A DNA stretch of 64,000 nucleotides from Arthrobacter sp. ZGTC131 (GCF_002929275.1 NZ_PJIK01000001.1:186001-250000), one strand, 5' to 3'; positions 1 to 8,987 are shown, counted from the stretch's first letter. Made by a program: numbers and translations. Notes: generated by a model not told the origin, from the letters alone.

Positions 1-1
1 G

Positions 2-3000
2 ATCCAGCGCGACAAGCTGCTGCGAAAGTACAACGCCATCATCATCGACGAGGCCCACGAGCGCAGCCTCAACATCGACTTCATTCTGGGGTACCTCAAG
101 CGGATCCTGCCGCAGCGCCCCGACCTGAAGATCATCATCACGTCCGCCACCATCGATCCCGAGCGCTTCGCGAAGCACTTCGGCTCCGAGGACGAACCCG
201 CCCCCATCGTGGAAGTCTCCGGACGAACCTTCCCCGTGGAGATCCGCTACCGGCCGCTGTCCCAGCCGGCGGGCGGCGCGCCCGCCGGTGATGATGAGGA
301 CATCTCCTCCGACGACGAACTCGAGGAGGACCGGGACCCGCTGGACGCGGTGTGCGACGCCGTCGACGAGCTGGCCCTGGAAGCGCCAGGCGACATCCTC
401 ATCTTCTTCTCCGGCGAGCGCGAAATCCGCGACGCCGCGGAAGCCCTGAACGCCAGGATCCAGTCCAACCGGCGTCTCGCCGGCACCGAAGTGCTGCCGC
501 TCTTTGCCCGCCTGAGCCTGCAGGAACAGCACCGCGTCTTCAACCCGGGCAGCAAACGGCGCATCGTGCTGGCCACCAACGTTGCCGAGACTTCCCTTAC
601 CGTGCCCGGCATCAAGTACGTCATTGATACGGGAACTGCCCGCATCTCGCGCTACTCGCACCGCACGAAGGTGCAGCGGCTGCCGATCGAGCGGGTGTCG
701 CAGGCGTCGGCCAACCAGCGCTCCGGCCGCTGCGGCCGCGTGTCGGACGGCATCGCCATCCGGCTCTACTCCGAAGAGGACTTCGAGTCCCGGCCCCTTT
801 ACACGGATCCGGAGATCCTGCGCACCAACCTGGCCGCCGTCATCCTGCAGATGACAGCCATGGGAGTGGCACGCGGGCCCAAGGACATCGAAGATTTCCC
901 GTTCGTGGAGCCGCCCGACTCGCGTGCCATCAACGACGGCGTCACCCTGCTCCGGGAGCTCGGCGCCTTGAGCGCCTCCCGCCCAGGCGACGGGACTGCC
1001 GACGGCACTGCTGAAGGGTCGGGCAACGGTGCGGGCCGCAACGGCGGCGGGCTTACCGCCGTCGGGCAGAAACTGGCGCAGCTTCCCGTCGACCCGCGGC
1101 TGGGCCGCATGATTGTCGAAGCCGGACAGCGCGGCTGCGTCCGGGAAGTCATGATCCTCGCCGCGGCCCTGACCATCCAGGACCCCCGCGAGCGCCCCCA
1201 GGGGGACGGCTCAGGCAAGCAGCAGCTGGCCGCCGAGAAGCACGCACGGTTCCGCGATGAAAACTCAGACTTCACCGGCTTCCTGAACCTCTGGAACTAC
1301 ATCCAGGAAAAGCAGCAGGAACTGTCGTCCACGCAGTTCCGCAGGCTCTGCCGGAACGAGTTCATCAATTACCTCAGGGTCCGCGAATGGCAGGATCTGT
1401 TCGCGCAGCTCCGGCAGCTTGCCCGCCCCCTCGGCATCAGCCTGGACAACAAGCGGCAGGCGGACCCGGTGGGCAATCACGAGGGTGTCCACATCAGCCT
1501 GCTGTCCGGGCTCCTGAGCCACATCGGCATCCTCGACGAACGCAAGCGCGAATACGCCGGAGCCCGCGGCACGCGCTTCGCCGTCTTCCCCGGCTCGGCG
1601 CTGTTCAAGAAGTCGCCAACGTTCGTCATGGCCGCTGAGCTGGTGGAGACCAGCAGGCTTTGGGCCCGGGTTGCCGCGAAGTTCGAGCCGGCCTGGGCGG
1701 AGCAGGTGGCACCGCACCTCGTCAAGCGCACCTACAGTGAACCGCACTGGTCCACCAAAATGGGTTCAGTCATGGCCTATGAGAAGGTCACACTTTACGG
1801 CGTGCCCATCATCGCGCAGCGGCGCATCAATTACGGCAAGGTCGATGCCGTCCTGGCCCGGGAGCTGTTCATCCGGCATGCGCTGGTCGAAGGCGACTGG
1901 AAGACCCACCACAAATTCTTCCACCGCAACCGTGCGCTCCTGCAGGAAGTGGAGGAACTCGAAGCGAGGATGCGCCGGCGGGATCTGCTGGTGGACGACG
2001 AAACCCTCTTCGAGTTCTACGACGCCCGGGTGGGCAAGGACGTCGTGTCGGAGCGGCACTTCGACAAGTGGTGGAAGGATGCCCGGCAGCAGGAGCCGGC
2101 GCTGCTGGACTTCGACCAGTCGCTGCTCCTGAGCGACGACGCCGACGCCCTCGACGAATCCGCCTATCCAAAAACTTGGCTGCACAAGGGCTTCGAGCTG
2201 CCCCTGACCTACGAGTTCCACCCTGTGGCTCCGGGATCGCCGCCGAATCCCTCGGACGGCGTCACCGCCGAGGTGCCCGTTCTGTTCCTCAACCAGCTTG
2301 AAGACGCCGCGTTCCGCTGGCTAATCCCCGGCCAGCGGGTGGAGCTGGTCACCGCGCTCATCAAGTCCCTGCCGAAGCAGATCCGCAAGAACTTCGTGCC
2401 GGCTCCGGACGTCGCCAGGCAGGCAGTGGCTGCGCTGGAGGCAGATTTCGATCCCGCCGAAGATGACCTCGAGCCGTCCCTGGAGCTGGTGCTGAGGCGG
2501 ATCCGCGGTCACATCGTTCCGCCAGGCTCCTGGAACTGGGACGCGGTTCCGCCGCACCTTCGCGTCAGCTTCAAGGTGGTGGACAGCCGCGGCAAGGTGC
2601 TGGACGAAGGCAAGGACCTGGACACCCTGCAGGAAACACTTGCACCTGCCACGCGGCGCGCCATCGCGGAATCCCTCGGAGCCACGCCGGCCACTGCCGC
2701 GCCGAGGGCCACGAAGAAGGGCCCGCCCCAGGGAGCCGGGCAGGACGGGCGGCCGCCTGCACCGACGGGATTCGCCGAACAGTCCGGCCTGACCGAGTGG
2801 TCGTTCGGCACAGTGCAGCGCGAAGTCAGCGTCATGGTCAAGGGGCACACGGTGACCGGCTACCCCGGACTCGTGGATGAGGGGAAGACCGTGGCACTGC
2901 GCGTCTTCCAGTCCGCGTCAGAGCAGCAGGAGGCCATGCGCGGCGGCGTCATCCGCCTCCTCGCCTTGCGCGTGCCGTCGCCGGACCGCTACGTCCTGGA

Positions 3001-3640
3001 GCACCTGAATAACACGGAGAAACTGACCTTCAGCCAGAATCCGCACGGATCGGTGTCGGCCTTGATTGCCGACTGCGCCCTCGCGGCCGTGGATAAGCTC
3101 ACGCCTCCGGAACTCCCGTGGGACAGGGCATCCTTCGACGCCCTGTACGAGCAGGTGCGCGCCGAGCTGATCGACACCGTCTTCAGTGTCACCGCGGTGG
3201 TGGAACGCATCCTGGCCAGTACCCGGCGGATCGAAAAGCAGCTGAAGGGCACCACGAGCCTGGCTCTCATCAGCGCGCTCAATGACGTCCGCAGCCAGCT
3301 CGAGCAGCTCGTGTTCCCCGGATTTGTCGCCCGCACCGGTTATGCGCAGCTGAGCCAGGTGCCCCGCTACCTTGCCGCCGTTGAGAAGCGGCTCGAAAAA
3401 CTGCCTGGAAACGTCCAGCGCGATGCGCTCAACATGGCGGCAGTGCAGCGGCTGGAGGATGAGTACGACGACGCCGTGTCAGCCCTGCTGCCCGGGCGCC
3501 GCGCCGGGGCGGAACTCACCCAGGTGCGCTGGATGATCGAAGAACTGAGGGTGAGCCTGTTCGCCGTCGAACTCGGCACCGCCTACTCCGTCTCCGAGAA
3601 GCGGATCCGTGCGGTGCTGAACAGGGCCCTGGCGGCCTAG
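2..3640 (+). CDS. hrpA: ATP-dependent RNA helicase HrpA, 5' end cut by window edge
   Basis: DEAH-box RNA helicase of the HrpA type. The frame is open from base 2, so the gene begins upstream of the window; 1212 residues are visible, and a full HrpA is about 1300, so the missing part holds the Walker A motif. Visible motifs are DEAH at fragment residues 16-19, SAT (motif III) soon after, and QRSGRCGR (motif VI) near nt 716-739. The helicase-associated region follows, then a long C-terminal half as in HrpA proteins (DUF3418 region). HrpA is known to act on mRNA and stalled or collided ribosomes. An acidic stretch near nt 290-340 (DDEDISSDDELEEDRD) is a lineage insertion between the helicase lobes. 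It converges with the HIT gene. Confidence 0.95.
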   Translation: MQRDKLLRKYNAIIIDEAHERSLNIDFILGYLKRILPQRPDLKIIITSATIDPERFAKHFGSEDEPAPIVEVSGRTFPVEIRYRPLSQPAGGAPAGDDEDISSDDELEEDRDPLDAVCDAVDELALEAPGDILIFFSGEREIRDAAEALNARIQSNRRLAGTEVLPLFARLSLQEQHRVFNPGSKRRIVLATNVAETSLTVPGIKYVIDTGTARISRYSHRTKVQRLPIERVSQASANQRSGRCGRVSDGIAIRLYSEEDFESRPLYTDPEILRTNLAAVILQMTAMGVARGPKDIEDFPFVEPPDSRAINDGVTLLRELGALSASRPGDGTADGTAEGSGNGAGRNGGGLTAVGQKLAQLPVDPRLGRMIVEAGQRGCVREVMILAAALTIQDPRERPQGDGSGKQQLAAEKHARFRDENSDFTGFLNLWNYIQEKQQELSSTQFRRLCRNEFINYLRVREWQDLFAQLRQLARPLGISLDNKRQADPVGNHEGVHISLLSGLLSHIGILDERKREYAGARGTRFAVFPGSALFKKSPTFVMAAELVETSRLWARVAAKFEPAWAEQVAPHLVKRTYSEPHWSTKMGSVMAYEKVTLYGVPIIAQRRINYGKVDAVLARELFIRHALVEGDWKTHHKFFHRNRALLQEVEELEARMRRRDLLVDDETLFEFYDARVGKDVVSERHFDKWWKDARQQEPALLDFDQSLLLSDDADALDESAYPKTWLHKGFELPLTYEFHPVAPGSPPNPSDGVTAEVPVLFLNQLEDAAFRWLIPGQRVELVTALIKSLPKQIRKNFVPAPDVARQAVAALEADFDPAEDDLEPSLELVLRRIRGHIVPPGSWNWDAVPPHLRVSFKVVDSRGKVLDEGKDLDTLQETLAPATRRAIAESLGATPATAAPRATKKGPPQGAGQDGRPPAPTGFAEQSGLTEWSFGTVQREVSVMVKGHTVTGYPGLVDEGKTVALRVFQSASEQQEAMRGGVIRLLALRVPSPDRYVLEHLNNTEKLTFSQNPHGSVSALIADCALAAVDKLTPPELPWDRASFDALYEQVRAELIDTVFSVTAVVERILASTRRIEKQLKGTTSLALISALNDVRSQLEQLVFPGFVARTGYAQLSQVPRYLAAVEKRLEKLPGNVQRDALNMAAVQRLEDEYDDAVSALLPGRRAGAELTQVRWMIEELRVSLFAVELGTAYSVSEKRIRAVLNRALAA

Positions 3641-3656
3641 CCCCGCAGGCCGCCAG
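3629..3656. terminator. Hairpin at the hrpA stop codon
   Basis: Perfect 10-bp inverted repeat (arms CTGGCGGCCT at 3629-3638 and AGGCCGCCAG at 3647-3656) spanning the hrpA stop codon, in the 19-bp gap between two convergent genes. There is no T-tract, so a bidirectional terminator role is inferred from position. Confidence 0.5.
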
Positions 3657-3659
3657 CGC

Positions 3660-4088
3660 CTACGCTTCGGGCACGAACTCCCCGTAGCCGGCGCCGCGGA
3701 GTCCTGTGCGGAGCTTCTCGGCGCTGGCGTCCAGCCGTGCCGGGTCCGGGTTGTGCTCCGCGGATGCGAAGTCGAAATCGGCCATGCTGTTGGAAGGCCA
3801 CACGTGGACGTGCATGTGGTTGATCTCGTAGCCAGCCACGATGAGGCCGGCCCGGGCGGCTCCGAAAACGTCCACCTGCACGGCGCCGATGCGGCGCGCC
3901 ACTTCCATGACCCGGGCCAGCGTGTCCGGCGCGGCGTCCGTCCAGCGGTCCACTTCCTCGGTGGGCACCACGAGCGTGTGGCCGTCCGCCAGCGGGCCCA
4001 TCGTCAGGAACGCGGAAACGTCCGGCTCGCGCCAGACGAAACGGCCGGGGATCTCCCCGTTGAGAATCTTGGTGAACAGCGTGCTCAT
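3660..4088 (-). CDS. HIT family protein (histidine-triad nucleotide hydrolase)
   Basis: A 142-residue HIT-domain protein. The family hydrolyses or transfers nucleoside phosphoramidates and dinucleotides. The histidine triad HMHVHVW lies at residues 91-97 (H91, H93, H95), and the N-terminal KILNGEIP motif is typical of HinT/Fhit-like proteins. The size is normal for the family. Its ATG overlaps the stop of the upstream alcohol dehydrogenase by 4 nt (ATGA), so the two are translationally coupled on the minus strand. The natural substrate cannot be read from the sequence. Confidence 0.93.
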   Translation of the reverse strand: MSTLFTKILNGEIPGRFVWREPDVSAFLTMGPLADGHTLVVPTEEVDRWTDAAPDTLARVMEVARRIGAVQVDVFGAARAGLIVAGYEINHMHVHVWPSNSMADFDFASAEHNPDPARLDASAEKLRTGLRGAGYGEFVPEA

Positions 4089-5263
4089 GCGTCAGCCCTT
4101 TCCGCCGGTGCCTGCAGGGTGGATACGTCCAGGACGAAACGATACTTGACGTCGCCGGCGACCATCCGGTCATAGGCGTCGTTCAGCTGCTCCGCTCCGA
4201 CAATCTCGACCTCCGACACCACGCCGTGCTCGGCACAGAAGTCCAGCATCTCCTGGGTCTCCGCGATGCCGCCGATCAGGGAACCGGCGTACGCGATACG
4301 CCGCCGGATCAGCGCACCGGGGTTTACCGGGGGCATGGCTTCGGAGGGCAGACCCAGCTGGAACAGCGCCCCGTCCCGTCGCAGCGTCCGGAAGAACGGG
4401 TTCAGGTCGTGCGGGGCCGCCACGGTGTCGATGATCAGGTCGATGCTCCGGTTCGCCGCCGCCATCGCGTCGTCGTTGCGGGAGAGGACGACGTCGTCGG
4501 CCCCGAGTTCCAGCGCGGCGGAGACCTTGGACTCCGAGGTAGTGAAGACCACCACCCTCGCGCCCATGGCCTTGGCCAGCTTGACGGCCATGTGGCCCAG
4601 GCCGCCCAGGCCCACCACGCCGACCACATCGCCTTCCTCAACGCCGAAATGACGGAGCGGCGAGAACGTGGTGACGCCCGCGCAGAGCAGCGGAGCCGCT
4701 GCCGCGGGGTCCAGGTTTTCCGGCACTCGCAGCACGTACCGGCGGTCCACCACGACGGACGTCGCGTAGCCACCCTGGGTGATCGAATCCCCGTTTCGGG
4801 CGTCCTTCGCGCCGTAAGTTCCCGTCATGCCCCGTTCGCAGTACTGCTCCATGCCGTCCAGGCAGCTTTCACACTCGCGGCAGGAGTCCACCAGGCAGCC
4901 GACGCCCACCAGGTCCCCCGGCGAAAAGTCGTCGACGTCGGACCCCACCCGGCTGACCCGGCCCACGATCTCGTGTCCCGGCACCAGCGGGTAGTTCTGG
5001 GAGCCCCACTCCCCCCGGGTGGCATGCACGTCCGAGTGGCACAGCCCGCAGAACTCAATGGCAATTTCAACGTCGTCGGCTTTGGGCGCCCGCCGGGCCA
5101 CCGTCAGCGGCACCAGGCCGCCCGTGCTGGACACCGCTCCGCGGGCTGCGGCCAGGCGCCGCTCCCCGGTGCCGGCAGATTCTGCGGCGGCCTGTTCGGC
5201 AGCGACTTCATCCAGGGAGATCTTCAGGGCAAGCGGCGGCGGTACGGGGCGTCCAGGAGTCAT
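4085..5263 (-). CDS. Zinc-dependent NAD(P) alcohol dehydrogenase, CAD/YahK-like
   Basis: Medium-chain zinc alcohol dehydrogenase, 392 residues from the first ATG. The catalytic zinc site is CGLCHSD (C75) with GHE at 97-99; the structural zinc cysteines are in the block CRECESC plus a following C (about residues 128-142). The glycine-rich cofactor loop VGLGGLGHM sits near 216. The pattern matches the cinnamyl-alcohol dehydrogenase branch that reduces aldehydes with NADPH; substrate unknown. Family members are about 350 residues, so the first 43 residues are an unusual extension. A GTG at 5134 (MSSTGGLVPLTV) would give the usual length, but its ribosome-binding site is badly spaced, so I keep the ATG at 5263 with doubt. 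Coupled to the HIT gene. Confidence 0.9.
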   Translation of the reverse strand: MTPGRPVPPPLALKISLDEVAAEQAAAESAGTGERRLAAARGAVSSTGGLVPLTVARRAPKADDVEIAIEFCGLCHSDVHATRGEWGSQNYPLVPGHEIVGRVSRVGSDVDDFSPGDLVGVGCLVDSCRECESCLDGMEQYCERGMTGTYGAKDARNGDSITQGGYATSVVVDRRYVLRVPENLDPAAAAPLLCAGVTTFSPLRHFGVEEGDVVGVVGLGGLGHMAVKLAKAMGARVVVFTTSESKVSAALELGADDVVLSRNDDAMAAANRSIDLIIDTVAAPHDLNPFFRTLRRDGALFQLGLPSEAMPPVNPGALIRRRIAYAGSLIGGIAETQEMLDFCAEHGVVSEVEIVGAEQLNDAYDRMVAGDVKYRFVLDVSTLQAPAERADA

Positions 5264-5566
5264 ACGTCGACGCTACCCCGGGCAGCCGGACGAGGGCCAG
5301 CCGGACGAGGCGGCTTGAAGGTTCCCTAAGGAGGCGTAGTGCTCTCTCGTGATGCTCTGCGGCCGCCGTAGCTCATCGCCATGGCAATGAGCTACGGCGC
5401 GGTTCGTACGTACGGGAGGGCTGCGCGCTCACGGAGGCAACAGACAGCGTTTATGTGGCCTTCTGTGGGCATTCGGGCGTAGCCTGACCGCAAGGCAGGA
5501 AGCGGGCGCAGCCCCCTTGCGCGCCTCGTCCTGCCGTGCCTTCATCGGCTACTGGAAGCGGGAGTG
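5264..5566. other. Divergent intergenic region: repeats, mini-ORF and hairpin ahead of terC
   Basis: A 303-bp gap between the dehydrogenase start and terC. It holds a 15-bp-unit direct repeat (5283-5297 and 5298-5312), an AAGGAGG ribosome site at 5328-5334 followed by a 10-codon frame (GTG 5339, TAG 5369-5371), and a perfect hairpin at 5364-5399. No promoter stands out and no known riboswitch could be recognised. Confidence 0.6.
5364..5399. repeat. Perfect 13-bp inverted repeat in the terC leader
   Basis: Arms CGCCGTAGCTCAT (5364-5376) and ATGAGCTACGGCG (5387-5399) around a 10-nt loop that itself contains the palindrome GCCATGGC. The stop codon of the 10-codon mini-frame lies inside the first arm. 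No U-tract follows, so it is not a standard intrinsic terminator; it may be an operator or an attenuator element. Confidence 0.7.
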
Positions 5567-6805
5567 ATGGACGTTCCTGTCCTTGTATGGGTGCTGACCA
5601 TCGCGGGAATCGTTGCGATGCTGGTCTTTGACTTCTTTTTCCACGTCCGTCGTGCGCACGTTCCAAGGCTAAAGGAAGCGGCCATCTGGTCCTCAGCCTA
5701 TGTAGGGGTCGCGCTGTGCTTCGGGCTCGGCATTGTCGCCTTCGGAGGGGCAACGTCCGGTGCCGAATACTTCGCCGGCTTCATCACTGAGAAGGCCCTG
5801 TCGGTGGACAACCTGTTCGTCTTCCTGGTGATCATGACCAGCTTCGGGGTGCCCCGCGAAGACCAGCAAAAAGTGCTGCTGTTTGGCATAGCGTTCGCAC
5901 TAATCGCACGCACGGTCTTCATCCTCCTCGGCGCTGCGCTCATCACCACCTTCGCCTGGGTTTTCTACTTCTTCGGGCTCATCCTGCTGATCACTGCAGG
6001 GAATATGCTCAGACCCGAGGGCACCGACGAAAGATCTGCCGATAACATCATGATCCGGATAGCCCAACGGCTATTTCACACCACCGACTACTACGACCGT
6101 GACAAGCTGTTCACCGTCCAGGAGGGCAAACGGGCTCTGACGCCCATGCTGCTCGTGATGGTTGCCATCGCCGGCACAGACATTCTCTTCGCCTTGGACT
6201 CGATCCCGGCGATCTTTGGCCTGACCCAGGACGTCTTTATCGTCTTCACTGCCAACGCATTCGCACTGCTTGGCCTTCGCCAGCTGTACTTCCTGATCGA
6301 CGGTCTCCTGAACCGCCTGATCTTCCTCTCCTACGGTCTGGCGCTGATCCTAGGATTCATCAGCGTGAAACTCATGCTCCACGCCCTGCACGAAAACTCC
6401 GTGCCATTTATCAACGACGGCAATCCCGTACCGGTAGTCGAGTTCGGTACAAGGCTTTCGCTGACCGTCATCATCACGGTGCTCGGCGTCACTGTTCTCG
6501 TGTCCCTGCTCAGTTCCCGCGGTAAGGCTCAGGCGGTCATCTCCGCCGCCCGCCGCGATGCAGTCAATTACCTGAACCCTGATTACACCGCGGATATCGG
6601 GGAACGGAACCGGATCTTCGGAAAGCTACTCGAGGAAGAACAACAAATCCAAAGCTTCGGGCCCAGGCACCGCCACCAGGCAAAGGACGAGAAGGAACTG
6701 CTGGACCTGCTCGCCCAGGCCCACCAAAAACATGATGAGAAAGCCCCACGCCAAGACCCTCCTGTGGAGGATCGCTCCGACCCTCCACAGGAGGGCATTG
6801 GTTGA
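5567..6805 (+). CDS. TerC family integral membrane protein
   Basis: 412-residue TerC family membrane protein. Acidic membrane motifs SVDNLFVF (about residue 80) and ALDSIPAIF (about 208) are the family hallmarks, and about nine hydrophobic segments run through the first 320 residues. TerC proteins are linked to tellurite resistance and, for Alx/MeeF-like members, to manganese export; both are family knowledge. The C-terminal 90 residues are a charged soluble tail ending in a segment encoded by a perfect inverted repeat. A GTG three bases upstream (5564) is an alternative start; GGGAG lies just before. The facing minus-strand gene is a universal stress protein, which fits a stress setting. Confidence 0.9.
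   Translation: MDVPVLVWVLTIAGIVAMLVFDFFFHVRRAHVPRLKEAAIWSSAYVGVALCFGLGIVAFGGATSGAEYFAGFITEKALSVDNLFVFLVIMTSFGVPREDQQKVLLFGIAFALIARTVFILLGAALITTFAWVFYFFGLILLITAGNMLRPEGTDERSADNIMIRIAQRLFHTTDYYDRDKLFTVQEGKRALTPMLLVMVAIAGTDILFALDSIPAIFGLTQDVFIVFTANAFALLGLRQLYFLIDGLLNRLIFLSYGLALILGFISVKLMLHALHENSVPFINDGNPVPVVEFGTRLSLTVIITVLGVTVLVSLLSSRGKAQAVISAARRDAVNYLNPDYTADIGERNRIFGKLLEEEQQIQSFGPRHRHQAKDEKELLDLLAQAHQKHDEKAPRQDPPVEDRSDPPQEGIG
6757..6795. repeat. Perfect 14-bp inverted repeat in the 3' end of terC
   Basis: CCCTCCTGTGGAGG (6757-6770) and its exact reverse complement (6782-6795), 11 nt apart, inside the last codons of terC and 56 bp before the end of the convergent universal stress gene. Each arm is itself nearly palindromic. 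It probably helps end transcription from both sides; no T-run is present. Confidence 0.6.
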
Positions 6806-6850
6806 ATCAGGCGGGCCCCACCCGGAATCCGGGCGAGGCCGCACGCCTTG

Positions 6851-7681
6851 TTATCTGGCTATCATGACGTTGCAATGTGCGTGGGTCAGAACTGTGGCCA
6901 GGGTCCCCGAATGGCCTTCACGCCTGTGAGCTCCCAACACCAGCAGTTCGGCATCTGCTCCCGCGTCGACCAGTGCAGTATGCACGGAGCGGCCGGGGAG
7001 CAGTTCCTCCGTCACAGCCAGGTCAGGGGCGAGATCCTGCACCCAGAGCAGGGCATTGCGCAGCACGTCGCGGTTGTGCGACGGCGAGGGTGTGTGCCGC
7101 TTCCAGGCCGGCGCGGACGGATCAACATGGACGATCCGCAACGTCGTCTGCAGGGTTTGCGCCACACGGACTGACTGCTCGAGGACCTTGCTGCTCCGCA
7201 GGTGGCCGTCGACACAGGCGACCACCGGTTTCCCTTCCCCACGTTGAGCCCGAACCACCACGAGGGGGCAGGGACACGCCCCGGTGAGGTCAACGGAAAC
7301 GGAGCCAACCAGTTTTCCGAGGAAGCCGCCCAGCCCGCGGTTACCGACCACGAGCAGGTCCGCATCAGCGGATTCCTGACGCAGAACGTCAGCGGGCAGG
7401 CCCGCAGCCATCCCCGGTTCGATTTCCAATCCGGCCGAAATCCCGCGGGCGAGTTCCACGCCCTCGGAAAGAATTTCCTCGGCCGCGTGCCGCAGCCCGC
7501 TGTCGGCGACGCCCTTCACCGGTCCTACGTCATGAGTGAACAGCGGCCAGATCCAGGCATGGATGACGCGCACCATCGCCTGCGATGCAATGGCATATTC
7601 CACGGCCCAGCGCAGGGCTAGCTTGGACGGGTCCGAGCCGTCATAACCGACTGCCACTTTGATGCCCATGGTTACCGCCAC
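6851..7681 (-). CDS. Tandem universal stress protein (two UspA domains)
   Basis: 276-residue cytosolic protein with two Usp domains, about residues 5-147 and 150-276. The first carries the ATP-binding motif G-x2-G-x9-G-S (GNRGLGGFLGKLVGS). In the second the motif is degraded (GAHRREGHSG), so only the first domain is expected to bind ATP. Tandem Usp proteins of this kind are common in actinobacteria under hypoxia or stationary phase. The reading frame opens at a GTG (7681), but ATG 7669 (MGIKVAVGYDGS), preceded by a GGTGGCGG purine run, begins exactly where the family usually does. It converges on terC. Confidence 0.9.
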   Translation of the reverse strand: MAVTMGIKVAVGYDGSDPSKLALRWAVEYAIASQAMVRVIHAWIWPLFTHDVGPVKGVADSGLRHAAEEILSEGVELARGISAGLEIEPGMAAGLPADVLRQESADADLLVVGNRGLGGFLGKLVGSVSVDLTGACPCPLVVVRAQRGEGKPVVACVDGHLRSSKVLEQSVRVAQTLQTTLRIVHVDPSAPAWKRHTPSPSHNRDVLRNALLWVQDLAPDLAVTEELLPGRSVHTALVDAGADAELLVLGAHRREGHSGTLATVLTHAHCNVMIAR

Positions 7682-8028
7682 CTGACTGCCGATGCCAGCT
7701 CACGCGAACGCCGCTTGAGGGGCTCTGTCGCGATGGCTGGCCCTACTTGAATTAAATCAGGAACCGGGGCCAAGCGAAATCGTCCGGACCGTAACTCGTG
7801 GACAACAGCAGTGCGAGGCCCTCTCCGGATGGACGAAGACCTTCACGTACCCGCGCCTCTCCGCCGCGATCGGGGACAGGCTGGGGGTCGAAGCGATCGT
7901 GAAGTTTGCTACCGCGGATCCCTCACCGGACGACTGTGAACCGCTCGAGTACTACCAGGGCATCTGCCACCTTCACATCGAACCTGTTGCGACGATGGTT
8001 GAAAACCGCCCGTTGCCGCCGGCACGGG
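7682..8028. other. 347-bp gap holding a probable gene remnant
   Basis: No complete gene. A plus-strand frame with protein-like composition runs through 7740-8010 without a convincing start and continues into the 3' end of the sulfurtransferase gene (see the pseudogene entry). The first 60 bp are the upstream region of the universal stress gene. Confidence 0.5.
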
Positions 8029-8114
8029 TCACCCGGGCGCTGCGCCCGTCGCCACCGGCCGGGACGCATCATTGGACCACTCGGAGAAGGATCCGGGGAA
8101 AAGCGCCGCGGTGA
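7743..8114 (+). pseudogene. Unrecognised open frame, possible gene remnant
   Basis: Plus-strand frame open from before 7743 to the stop at 8114. It reads like real protein between about 7790 and 8010 (for example CEALSGWTKTFTYPRLSAA and PLEYYQGICHLHIEPVA), then degrades into low-complexity residues over the oppositely oriented sulfurtransferase gene. The only internal start is a GTG at 7899 with no good ribosome site. I do not recognise the family. It may be the truncated end of a gene lost when the flanking genes were joined, or a chance frame. Confidence 0.3.
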
Positions 8115-8868
8115 TGCCAGCGATTTCCAGTGCCGCGATCTCATGGGCGGCCGTCACGCCGCTGCCGCAGTACGCCGCCGTCGGCGTCGCCGCATTGACC
8201 CCAAGGCGGGCGAAGCGGAGCCGGAGTTCCTCGGCCGGCAGGAAGCGGCCGCCGTCGTCAAGGTTCCCGGTGGTGGGAGCGCTGACGGCCCCGGGGATGT
8301 GGCCCGCCCGCGGGTCAACCGGCTCTATCTCGCCGCGATACCGCTCGCCGGCGCGCGCGTCCAGCAGCACGCCGTAGGCAGCCCATTCGGCGGCTTTCGC
8401 GGCGTCGATCACCGGCATGCCGCCGTCGGTGATCGTCACGTCGCCCGGAGCAGACTGCTCGAGGCCCTCCTTGAGCGGCAACCCGGCCCCCCGCCAGGCG
8501 GCCAGGCCGCCGTCGAGCAGGTAAACACTGCCGAAGCCCGCATTGCGGAGCATCCACCACAGGCGGGCGGCCGACGTGCTGCCGGCATCGTCGTAAGCGA
8601 CCACGACGTCGCCTTCGCAGATTCCCCAGCCCCGTGCGGCCTCCTGCAGCTTTTCGGTCGGCGGCAACGGATGCCGTCCCCGGGCGGGATCCGCGGGTTC
8701 CGCCAGTTCGGTGGGGAGGTCCACGTACACCGCTCCCGGAATGTGTTCCCTGAGGTAGTGGGCGCGGCCGTCGGGGTCCCCGAGAGCCCAGCGGACATCC
8801 AGCAGAACGGTGCGCTGTCCGGACGTGATCCGGGCATTCAGCGCGGATACATCCATGAGGGTAGCCAT
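8029..8868 (-). CDS. sseA: Two-domain sulfurtransferase (3-mercaptopyruvate type)
   Basis: 279-residue protein with two rhodanese domains (about 8-130 and 150-272). The active-site loop CGSGVTA with Cys234 is the signature of 3-mercaptopyruvate sulfurtransferases rather than thiosulfate rhodaneses (CRKGVT). It moves sulfur from mercaptopyruvate or thiosulfate to thiol acceptors. Start chosen at ATG 8868 because AAAGGAG stands 6 nt before it; the frame is open further upstream without such a site. A PLP-dependent cysteine-metabolising gene diverges 119 bp away, giving a sulfur-handling pair. Confidence 0.92.
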   Translation of the reverse strand: MATLMDVSALNARITSGQRTVLLDVRWALGDPDGRAHYLREHIPGAVYVDLPTELAEPADPARGRHPLPPTEKLQEAARGWGICEGDVVVAYDDAGSTSAARLWWMLRNAGFGSVYLLDGGLAAWRGAGLPLKEGLEQSAPGDVTITDGGMPVIDAAKAAEWAAYGVLLDARAGERYRGEIEPVDPRAGHIPGAVSAPTTGNLDDGGRFLPAEELRLRFARLGVNAATPTAAYCGSGVTAAHEIAALEIAGITAALFPGSFSEWSNDASRPVATGAAPG

Positions 8869-8987
8869 TAAAGTCTCCTTTGGCGTGGAACAACCGGGGC
8901 CGGCAGATCCAACTCTAACGCCGGACAACTCCGGTGCCGGGACAACTTCGGCCCCGAGCGCGGCCCCTGCACCGGTAGGCTGATTCG

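Noticed and set aside
4226-5329. Open frame opposite the alcohol dehydrogenase
   Set aside because: Shadow of a well-supported gene; no domain signs.
5400-5566. yybP-ykoY manganese riboswitch before terC
   Set aside because: Looked for because TerC genes often carry it; the conserved GGGGAGUAG and closing elements were not found.
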